From Paenibacillus sp. FSL H7-0331 (lineage in GTDB: Bacteria; Bacillota; Bacilli; Paenibacillales; NBRC-103111): DNA of 12,458 bases. The notes beneath the pieces were generated by a model. That model did not search any database. It saw only the letters and a program-made list of their open reading frames with translations, and had not been told where the DNA came from. The position numbers and the translations under genes are program-made. Shown one piece after another: positions 6,796-12,458 of this stretch; the stretch's first letter is position 1, and every line of letters starts with the position of its first letter. Location: the NCBI RefSeq assembly GCF_001956045.1, contig NZ_MRTH01000079.1, positions 1-12,458 on the forward strand, written 5' to 3'.

Positions 6796-8166
6796 CTATA
6801 TGCTGTTTCCGGCAATAATTTGATTTACAGTTCGTAACGCAGAAGAGATCGCACCTTCAATCCAACCGGGAAAAAGACTTGTATTATCGCCAGCAAAGTA
6901 AATTCTACCTTGTTCGGCAGACAGTGTTGGGAGCATTCGAATCATCTGTTTCGGCTTATACCAAGCATACGCACCTCGGGAGTAAGGATTATGATCCCAA
7001 GAAAAGACCGTCCCACCTTCATAATTATACGACAATTCAGGAAGCACCTGTTTGATTTCTGATACAGCTGAATTAAAATTACCAGCTCTAGATATTTCTC
7101 GCGCCGATTCACCGGATGAGTACGAACTAATTAACCCCCTCCTTGATGTCGTTTGAGTGAATGTAGCATCAAGCAACCATCCAATTTTCAGATCCGTATT
7201 TACTGTAGTAAAGGAACTTAAGTTGTTCCAGAATCTAGTTCGGCTTTGTATGACGGTACGCGTAACGGAAGTAGAAAGTTGATTTTGAATGACATCATTT
7301 TTTTCTTTGCTAAGTGGCGGAGAAAAATGAATTGTACGCAAGACTGTAGAGGGAATGGCCACAATGGCCCGATCACAGCAGATAGTGAAAACTTCGCCGG
7401 AATTATTAAATTGGATAGTTACTCCTTTATTACTATGTTCAATATGCGTCACAGCACATCCATAACTGATATTAGAGCCAATTGTAAGGGCAAGCTTTTT
7501 CGGTAGTTGATCCATTCCACCTACTATAGTCTTTGCACTTCCTTCGGAACTGGCCATTTTTAGGTCAAGCAGTCGCTGTAATGCAGATACTTTGCGAATA
7601 CCATCACCTAACATCTGCATATATCCGATTTCAAACAGCTTAATCGCACCCAAAGATGCTCCTTGACCTTTAAGATATTCTTCCATTGTCATTAAATCGA
7701 GCTGTGCCGCTTGTTTTGTGGGCCAGCCCGGCAAAAAAGGATTACCCATCGCTTTAAGCCCCGGCTTGAGATACTTTTCCAACATTCCCGCATATCCTAA
7801 AATTCTTTCCTCGGCTGTAAGTGAAACAGGCCATAGTGCAGGTTCTGCCGGAGAATCTATTATTAATCTCCCGTCGATATATGACAAACTTCTATTGGGG
7901 ACTGGTAAATTTATTAATTGAACCCCGGCTTGCTGGGCATAACTCAATGTGAGAAAATGATGCGCTCCAATGAAGGCAGCCCCGATTTCGCAAAACAATC
8001 CGTCGGCAAATTGATCCCGCATCGTGTATATGCGACCACCCGGTTGACTATTTGCCTCTAATAAACGCACGTTATATCCTTGTTTCATAAGCTCCAAAGT
8101 GCATACCAAACCCGCCATCCCTGCCCCAATAACTACAATACGCTCAGGAAAACGACCTATTACCAT
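6796..8166 (-). CDS. Flavin monoamine oxidase family protein (FAD-dependent amine oxidase)
   Basis: This is a 456-residue FAD oxidoreductase of the flavin amine oxidase superfamily, which oxidises primary or secondary amines or amino acids to imines with hydrogen peroxide formation. The N-terminal Rossmann motif VVIGAGMAGL (about residues 11-20) is followed by LEANSQPGGRI (about 36-46), the GG-R segment contacting FAD. The C-terminus carries YFAGDNTSLFPGWIEGAISSALR, the typical flavin-binding end of amine oxidases. No signal peptide is seen. A TTG six codons upstream is possible, but GGAGGA lies over that TTG and is correctly placed 10 bases before ATG 8166. The substrate is not predictable. 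It stands alone between mobile DNA and the acetyltransferase gene and appears complete. Confidence 0.93.
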   Translation of the reverse strand: MVIGRFPERIVVIGAGMAGLVCTLELMKQGYNVRLLEANSQPGGRIYTMRDQFADGLFCEIGAAFIGAHHFLTLSYAQQAGVQLINLPVPNRSLSYIDGRLIIDSPAEPALWPVSLTAEERILGYAGMLEKYLKPGLKAMGNPFLPGWPTKQAAQLDLMTMEEYLKGQGASLGAIKLFEIGYMQMLGDGIRKVSALQRLLDLKMASSEGSAKTIVGGMDQLPKKLALTIGSNISYGCAVTHIEHSNKGVTIQFNNSGEVFTICCDRAIVAIPSTVLRTIHFSPPLSKEKNDVIQNQLSTSVTRTVIQSRTRFWNNLSSFTTVNTDLKIGWLLDATFTQTTSRRGLISSYSSGESAREISRAGNFNSAVSEIKQVLPELSYNYEGGTVFSWDHNPYSRGAYAWYKPKQMIRMLPTLSAEQGRIYFAGDNTSLFPGWIEGAISSALRTVNQIIAGNSI

Positions 8167-8254
8167 AAAATCCGATTCCTCCAAATATTACTTTTATATA
8201 CATCATGTGTGTTTATACTCCTTTAGTTCCTAGGCACTTCTTATTATTCTATGC

Positions 8255-8330
8255 TGCCCGTTACTGCAAAAGACAAAGGCAGCCGTTTGCCGGCTGCCGT
8301 CATGTCGTGATTGAACTATAGTGCCCGTTA
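8255..8330 (-). repeat. Intergenic motif-hairpin-motif module
   Basis: Two direct copies of TAACGGGCAnnATAG (minus strand, starting at 8330 and 8263) flank the terminator hairpin at 8278-8298. They are 67 bp apart, nearly identical over 15 bases, and match further copies of the core at 9398-9405 and 9489-9495. I believe similar modules are common between genes in Bacilli, but I cannot check. Confidence 0.5.
8268..8298 (-). terminator. Intrinsic terminator of the GC-rich acetyltransferase gene
   Basis: On the minus strand a perfect 8-bp stem (GGCAGCCG at 8298-8291 with CGGCTGCC at 8285-8278) and 5-base loop are followed by TTTGTCTTTT (8277-8268). It separates the acetyltransferase from the amine oxidase. 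Confidence 0.75.
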
Positions 8331-8425
8331 GCTCAAAAGGTACTCCATTCACATCTTATCTCCATCTAAAAAAGATGTATTTGTTATCTTCATCTTGCTC
8401 TTTTCTGCCCAATCAGTGTCGGCGC

Positions 8426-9256
8426 TCACCGCGGTTGCTCCAACACGAACGGCTGCGTCCGAGTCACGAACTGGAAGCCCTGCTTGCGCAGGATCGGCGC
8501 GGAGGTCGGCAGCGCGTCGACGAAGGCGTGCGTCCGGCCGCGATCACGGGCTTCCTGCAACCGCGAGGCGACCAGCGCGGTGAACAGTCCCCGTCTCCGG
8601 TGTGTGGTCTTGGTGCGACCCCCGGCTAGTTCGGCGTAGGGCCCTCCGGGCCGGAAGTAGGCCCGCCCACAGGCGACGGGCTCGCCGTCAACGTAGGCAA
8701 TGTGGATGCTCATCTCGTCCGGATTCTCCTTCAACTTAAGGGCCAGCGCGCGCCGCTCCTCCTCCACGTTGTGCCTGCCAATCTCGCGGGACACCTCGGC
8801 GTAGTCCACCAGGTCGCGCTCTTCTCGGACGATCCTGATCTCGTGTTCGCCGCCGTCACCGAGGGCAGCCAGCGATGCCTCGTCCAATGGCAGGACCAAC
8901 ACTTCCTCCTCATCCTCGGCCTCGAACCCGGCGGCGACGAGCCGCTCGGGCAGGTCGATTGGCATATCGTGACCGTAGTACTTCCACTCCAGGCTATAGC
9001 CGCCGGAGACGGCGGCATCCAGCTCCCGGCGGATCAGGTTATCGGTTTCCTCCGGCGGTAGGCTGGCGAACACGATCCGGCACTCCGATCCGTCCGTGGA
9101 GCGATCCACGACCACGTCACCGCTGGCAGACGGCACGCCCAGCAACCGTCGCTCGGCATCCAGGCCCACCAGGATATCGGTTCTTATGATCTCGCCTGTT
9201 TCATACACCATTTTCGCTTTCTCCAGAGCCTGGTTCTTCTTGTCCATGTTCGACAC
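8426..9256 (-). CDS. GNAT family N-acetyltransferase, GC-rich
   Basis: This is a 276-residue protein with a C-terminal GNAT domain. About residues 190-265 show IAYVDGEPVACGRAYF, the acetyl-CoA-binding loop around TKTTHRRRGLFTALVASRLQEA, and the final APILRKQGFQFV strand-helix typical of the fold. The N-terminal half (DILVGLDAERRLLGVP to about residue 120) is likely a degenerate second GNAT-like half (inference). It would transfer acetyl groups to an unknown amine; antibiotic modification is possible but unsupported. GTG 9256 follows GGGAGG by 9 bases; ATG 9247 is the alternative. The gene is strikingly richer in G+C, with G or C in most third positions, than both neighbours, which points to acquisition from a GC-rich donor. 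Confidence 0.85.
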   Translation of the reverse strand: MSNMDKKNQALEKAKMVYETGEIIRTDILVGLDAERRLLGVPSASGDVVVDRSTDGSECRIVFASLPPEETDNLIRRELDAAVSGGYSLEWKYYGHDMPIDLPERLVAAGFEAEDEEEVLVLPLDEASLAALGDGGEHEIRIVREERDLVDYAEVSREIGRHNVEEERRALALKLKENPDEMSIHIAYVDGEPVACGRAYFRPGGPYAELAGGRTKTTHRRRGLFTALVASRLQEARDRGRTHAFVDALPTSAPILRKQGFQFVTRTQPFVLEQPR

Positions 9257-9415
9257 GTTCTCCTGCCTCCCTTTGTTTTAGGAAATTTTGTTTCCCTCTT
9301 ACTATATTACGTCTGTCCTCAACACAATTCTAAACTATTTCAACTACCCTTACAGAACGGTTACTAAGTTACAATAACCTCCTGTTTTGCGTTAAACTGC
9401 CCGTTCGTATTATAA
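9257..9415. other. Intergenic stretch upstream of the acetyltransferase
   Basis: A/T-rich, without a gene. It must hold the acetyltransferase promoter; a TATAGT-like box on the minus strand near 9299-9304 is weak and has no good -35. The TGCCCGTT motif lies at 9398-9405 and is probably outside the IS110 element. Confidence 0.4.
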
Positions 9416-9448
9416 GGTCAACCAGTTTTTTCTGGTTGATCCTTTTTG
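9416..9448 (+). terminator. Terminator-like hairpin ahead of the IS110 relic
   Basis: GGTCAACCAG and CTGGTTGATC (9416-9425 with 9432-9441) form a 10-bp stem with one G-T pair and a T6 loop, followed on the plus strand by TTTTT (9443-9447). No plus-strand gene precedes it, so it may shield the transposase from outside transcription. Confidence 0.6.
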
Positions 9449-9467
9449 CATTTGCTTTCAGGATTAA

Positions 9468-9559
9468 GGTAGCCGGGTCGAACGTAACTGCCCGTGGGAC
9501 GCAGATCTCGTATAACAAGCGATGCTATGGAGCGACAAGTTGTACCCTTAGGGGCTACC
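9468..9559 (+). ncRNA. Presumptive IS110 bridge-RNA region
   Basis: IS110-group elements encode a structured guide RNA in the noncoding left end before the transposase. Here GGTAGCC (9468-9474) and GGCTACC (9553-9559) close a 92-base domain. Inside it, GTC/GAC (9477-9479 with 9498-9500) and ACG/CGT (9482-9484 with 9493-9495) form a hairpin whose loop is TAACTGCC. Several further stems seem possible around 9507-9530. The true RNA may extend on either side. Position and structure fit a bridge RNA, but I identified it by context and by hand folding only. Confidence 0.55.
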
Positions 9560-9586
9560 GGTAAATCTATATCGAGGAGAGACTGA

Positions 9587-10317
9587 ATGAATCCTGTTAT
9601 CGGGTTAGATATTTCTAAAGGAGAGAGCCATGGACAAGCCTTTTTAGAGCGCGGTAAACCGTACAGAGGAACGTTTCAATTTGAACATACCCATGAAGGG
9701 CTGTCGAAGCTACTTCAAACTGTTCATGATGTAGAGCATACGTCTGGACAACGTCCTTTGCTTGTTCTAGAAGCAACCGGACATTACCAAAGTCCGGTGG
9801 TTCAGTTCTTGCTTAAGTCCAGACTTCGTAAAGTAAAAACAGATGCTGCTGATGCTTATCTCTTGGGAGAACTGTACTACAAAGAAGAATTTGAACCCTT
9901 TAAGAAAAGGGGTGTGCAACTGCTTAATCTGCGCTATTTAACAAGACAATATGAGTCTCTTTCAAAAATGTGTGTTCAGACTAAATTGCAGTTCCAAGCT
10001 GTTTTGGATCAGGTTTTCCCTGCGTCAAAGGTGTCTTCGGGGCTATGTATTCTGGCGTTTCACTTCGATTTTTAAAGTCGTTTCCAACTTCATATTCGAT
10101 CTTGCAAACGGACAAAGAAACGCTTAATGCCAAAATCAAAGAGTAGTTTTCTTCGAGACGAGGTCGTTCAGAGGAGTGGATTAACGAGCGAGTCACGCGG
10201 CTGTTGGAGGCGGCAAAACAAAACCCCTTCGAGCAAACCATATACTCCAGCCACTTGATCAATTTAAACATTCTCATCACCCTCATTCTTCAGTACAGGA
10301 GCATCTTAGGGTATTGA
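9587..10317 (+). pseudogene. IS110-family transposase, broken and truncated
   Basis: This recognisable IS110 transposase begins at ATG 9587 after GAGGAG. The RuvC-like DEDD domain is partly present: GLDISKG (first Asp), LVLEATGHY (Glu) and RKVKTDAADA (Asp). Around 9816 about 20 codons normally found between FLL and the KVKTDA motif are missing. Near 10020-10030 the frame shifts, so the downstream parts (AMYSGVSLRFLKSFPTS, then EAAKQNPFEQTIYSSHLINLN) are in another frame, itself stopped by TAG 10144-10146. The C-terminal Tnp_20 domain with its catalytic serine is lost: at about 10313-10320 the sequence changes to an IS1595 transposase. It cannot be active. Confidence 0.85.
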
Positions 10318-11136
10318 AAACGGCAACGTTACCGCTGTAAATCCTGCCGTCAAACCTTCAACGACCTTACCCACACCCCTCTTCAACGCACCAGAAGACC
10401 TCACCTTTGGGTTCGATTCATCGAATGTATGATTGAGGGTTTTTTACTGAAGAAATGTGCCGAGCTGTTGCATGATGAGGTAACTCATGTAACCCTATTT
10501 TACTGGCGGCATAAGATCCTTGCCGCTCTGAAACAAATTCCAACCGAAACGTTTCAGTGCATCGTCGAAATGGATAAGACCTATTTCTTGTTCTCCGAAA
10601 AGGGCAATAGGAATATCTCTGAACGCAAGTCCCGTAAACGTGGTGGCAAAGCTAAATATCGTGGCATCAGTAACGACCAAATATGTGTATTGGTTGCTCG
10701 CAACCGTCAGAAGATGACTTTCTCTTGCGTTCTTGGACGTGGACGTATTCGGACAGCTAAATTGGATGAGGCTATCGTCTGTCATTTATCCGAGTCAAAC
10801 GTACTTTGTACTGATTCATGGAGGGCATTCAGTTCCTATGCGAATACGAAAGGATTAGCCCATTACCGCTTCAAGTCGGATGGGAAACAGCGTGTTAAAG
10901 GTGTCTACCACATTCAGAATGTAAACAGCTATCGTAGTCGTTTGAAACGTTGGATTGACCGCTTTAATGGCGTAGCAACCAAGTATTTGCAACATTATCT
11001 GGCTTGGTTCCGTTACTTAGACAGCAAGGAATATGAGAACACAACGTCGAATAAGAAAAATATGCTGGTCGTCTCTTGCCTGTTTACTGTAAATGAGACA
11101 AACACTAATCTTCGCAGAACATCTTTTTCTTCCTAA
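10318..11136 (+). pseudogene. IS1595-family transposase lacking its N-terminus
   Basis: From AAA 10318 the frame is open to 11136 and reads as an IS1595/ISXO2-like transposase: the second half of the N-terminal zinc ribbon (KRQRYRCKSCRQTF) followed by a helix region, then the DDE domain with VEMDKTYFLF (first Asp), VLCTDSWRAF (second Asp) and HIQNVNSYRSRLKRWI, where an Asn occupies the third catalytic place, as in several IS1595 groups. The C-terminus (KNMLVVSCLF to FSS) seems complete. The first zinc-ribbon cysteine pair and the start codon are missing. An ATG at 10429 could begin a 235-residue product without the zinc ribbon. No clear terminal repeats were found. Confidence 0.82.
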
Positions 11137-11230
11137 ACTAACTGGCAGATTAGTTAAGACAACCTCGGAGAACCGTACATCAAAAAAGGCAAGTTGTCGT
11201 GTTATTACAATACAGGTTTCCGCGATTATG

Positions 11231-11259
11231 TTAAACTGGTTATAGGAAAGCCTTGTAAT
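11231..11259 (+). promoter_or_regulatory. Possible promoter of the VOC gene
   Basis: TTAAAC (11231-11236) and TGTAAT (11254-11259) at 17-bp spacing, about 40 bases before the GTG start. The -35 match is weak. Confidence 0.35.
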
Positions 11260-11299
11260 ATTGGGTTACCCTCATTTTGTACAGAAAGGTAGTGGGACG

Positions 11300-11689
11300 G
11301 TGAAACTGTCGCAAGTTAGACTATTGGTAAAAAACTTTGATAAAAGTGTAGCGTTTTACAGAGACGTGATGGAGTTTCCATTGGGATTTTCCTCTGAGGA
11401 GATGCAGTTCGCATCGTTTAATACTGGCGAAACCAAAATCGAAATTTTTTCCCGCGAAAATATGGCAGAAGTGATTGGTGAAAACAATCTTCCAACCGAT
11501 GAAGCATCACAATCAAAATTCTTACTCACTTTTTCTGTTGACCAAGTCGATGACGTTTGTTCCCGTTTAAAAGATAAAGGGATGGTACTCCTTAACGAGC
11601 CTCACGATCGGCGAGCCTGGAATGCCAGGGTTGCCCATTTATGCGATCCCGATGGCAATGTAATTGAACTATACAAACACCCTCTTTAA
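11300..11689 (+). CDS. VOC family protein (glyoxalase/bleomycin-resistance fold)
   Basis: This is a 129-residue single-chain protein of the vicinal oxygen chelate superfamily, made of two beta-alpha-beta-beta-beta halves: QVRLLVKNFDKSVAFYRDVMEF then ETKIEIFS; and LLTFSVDQVDDVCSRLKDKG then AHLCDPDGNVIELYKH. The ending HLCDPDGNVIELY is the family hallmark, with the histidine and glutamate as likely metal ligands. Such proteins bind metals, glutathione or thiol adducts, or drugs; the function here is not specified. The frame extends upstream to 11261, but GTG 11300, preceded by AAAGGT at 11285-11290, fits the family start (KLSQVRLLV). The gene is intact with a clear terminator, and is the only undamaged plus-strand cellular gene in the window. 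Confidence 0.9.
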   Translation: MKLSQVRLLVKNFDKSVAFYRDVMEFPLGFSSEEMQFASFNTGETKIEIFSRENMAEVIGENNLPTDEASQSKFLLTFSVDQVDDVCSRLKDKGMVLLNEPHDRRAWNARVAHLCDPDGNVIELYKHPL

Positions 11690-11755
11690 TGACCGGTTTC
11701 ATATTTTTTCTACCACTTTTTGAGTAGGTAGCGATAAGCAAACCCCTAATTTTAT

Positions 11756-11787
11756 TATAATATGTAGAACTATCGGAATCGATAGTT
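11756..11787 (+). promoter_or_regulatory. TATAAT box followed by a perfect 8-bp palindrome
   Basis: TATAAT at 11756-11761 lies just ahead of AACTATCG/CGATAGTT (11768-11775 and 11780-11787, 4-base loop). The arrangement resembles a promoter with a repressor operator, but no -35 is seen and a terminator follows at once, so no gene is served here. Confidence 0.4.
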
Positions 11788-11792
11788 GGATT

Positions 11793-11824
11793 AACCGCCT
11801 TTTCAGTAGGCGGTTTTCTTTTGG
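11793..11824 (+). terminator. Intrinsic terminator after the VOC gene
   Basis: A perfect 7-bp stem AACCGCC/GGCGGTT (11793-11799 with 11809-11815) with a 9-base loop is followed by TTCTTTT. It lies about 100 bases past the VOC stop. Confidence 0.8.
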
Positions 11825-11887
11825 TCGAAAACCAACAATAAACGAAAACTGAGCCTTCAAAATACAGTGCGGCGATTCGTAGTGCCT

Positions 11888-12241
11888 TTACCCTGCTACA
11901 ATATACACTTTTGAAAAAAAGTATAAACTATCCCCCCTTCCTAAAAGAACTGGATTTTTCGTTTCCGCAATTTGTTTCGAAGACCATTCAAAGACATCCT
12001 TCAGAATAAGAACCGTGCGTTGACGAGGCGGCAAGGTTTGCAAGAGTGCGATAAAGCAGAGCTGAAGGGTATCCTTGCGAACGAAAGTATCTTCCGGATT
12101 TTTTCCAAATTCGGGTGAGGGCCAAATCCAGGACGAGTCTGGCAGCGTTTCGTTCGGTTCGACAATCTTGATCGCCGGGTCGGCTTTGTTCATCTTCGCC
12201 TCCTTAGGTCGATCTACTTGAAACGTCCTCCTTCCATGCAT
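11888..12241 (-). pseudogene. ECF-type sigma factor fragment
   Basis: The middle of this frame reads like the region 3-4 part of an RNA polymerase sigma-70 family extracytoplasmic-function factor of the SigJ/SnoaL-fused kind: SSWIWPSPE, then VRKDTLQLCFIALLQTLPPRQRTVLILKDVFEWSSKQIAE. That contains sigma region 4.1 and the first helix of 4.2. After AETK the similarity ends abruptly near 11955, and the recognition helix is replaced by unrelated sequence. Region 2 is missing upstream. An AAGGAGG at 12199-12205 precedes ATG 12193, but the protein beginning there would still lack region 2. A shortened functional protein is unlikely. I see no gene in the remaining 12242-12458. Confidence 0.65.
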
Positions 12242-12458
12242 ATCGAATCATCCGGCAGCCACAAGGCGAAACGGCTATGTCGTCCTTTGGCGGTTGGCGC
12301 ATTTCGTACCAAGAAGTATAGAGGATTGTCCTTATGTTCATGTCTGGTTAAGCTATTGTTATCCGTTAGCATAACTCACACTCGTAAATTTCTTTCATTC
12401 GTCTTTTGCTTGATTCTCAAATAACTGCTTGAGCATGTTGTCTTTGTTATTTAGAAAC

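Noticed and set aside
8702..9189. Long open frames on both strands inside the acetyltransferase gene
   Set aside because: Shadows caused by high G+C; only the minus-strand 8426-9256 frame reads as a known fold.
1..12458. CRISPR array, tRNA, rRNA or anti-phage system
   Set aside because: No regularly spaced repeats, cloverleaf or rRNA-like sequence and no recognisable defence genes were found; clustered mobile DNA alone does not establish a defence island.

Overview
The window looks like an accessory, insertion-sequence-rich stretch of a Bacillales chromosome, most likely a Paenibacillus-type organism. The reasons are strong AGGAGG ribosome sites, GTG and TTG starts, moderate G+C, and Firmicute-type products. 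The genus is an inference from gene flavour, not from a marker gene.

Layout, left to right. At 202-1897 (minus) there is a two-gene operon: a phytanoyl-CoA dioxygenase-family Fe(II)/2-oxoglutarate enzyme followed by a xylose-isomerase-like TIM-barrel protein, overlapping by 11 bases. At 2351-2874 lies a chimeric relic in which a GNAT acetyltransferase start runs into the 3' end of an IS630-family transposase. At 2930-3204 there are two terminator hairpins and an inverted repeat around a stretch with no convincing gene. At 3237-4592 (minus) is an intact M20 dipeptidase with its own promoter. At 4744-4967 is a fragment of an IS3-type transposase, interrupted by a complete second IS3/IS150-like element at 4968-6638. 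That element has 21/26 terminal inverted repeats and a 3-bp CAT target duplication, but its orfB carries a one-base deletion.

At 6796-8166 (minus) is an intact flavin amine oxidase. At 8426-9256 (minus) is a GNAT acetyltransferase that is much more G+C-rich than everything around it, with TGCCCGTT motifs and hairpins on both sides. At 9416-11136 (plus) there is a broken IS110-family element, whose left end still holds a foldable noncoding region, fused directly to an IS1595-family transposase. At 11300-11689 (plus) is an intact VOC (glyoxalase-fold) protein with a good terminator. At 11888-12241 (minus) is a fragment of an ECF-type sigma factor.

The intact cellular genes (dioxygenase/isomerase pair, dipeptidase, amine oxidase, acetyltransferase, VOC protein) look like separate cargo rather than one pathway. 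Only the dioxygenase and TIM-barrel genes are clearly co-transcribed. Five kinds of insertion sequence are present, all damaged, and two relics are fused precisely to unrelated genes. The most interesting signal is in the IS110 left end, where a predicted hairpin loop in the presumptive bridge-RNA region repeats a 10-base sequence found just outside it. A related core recurs elsewhere in the window.
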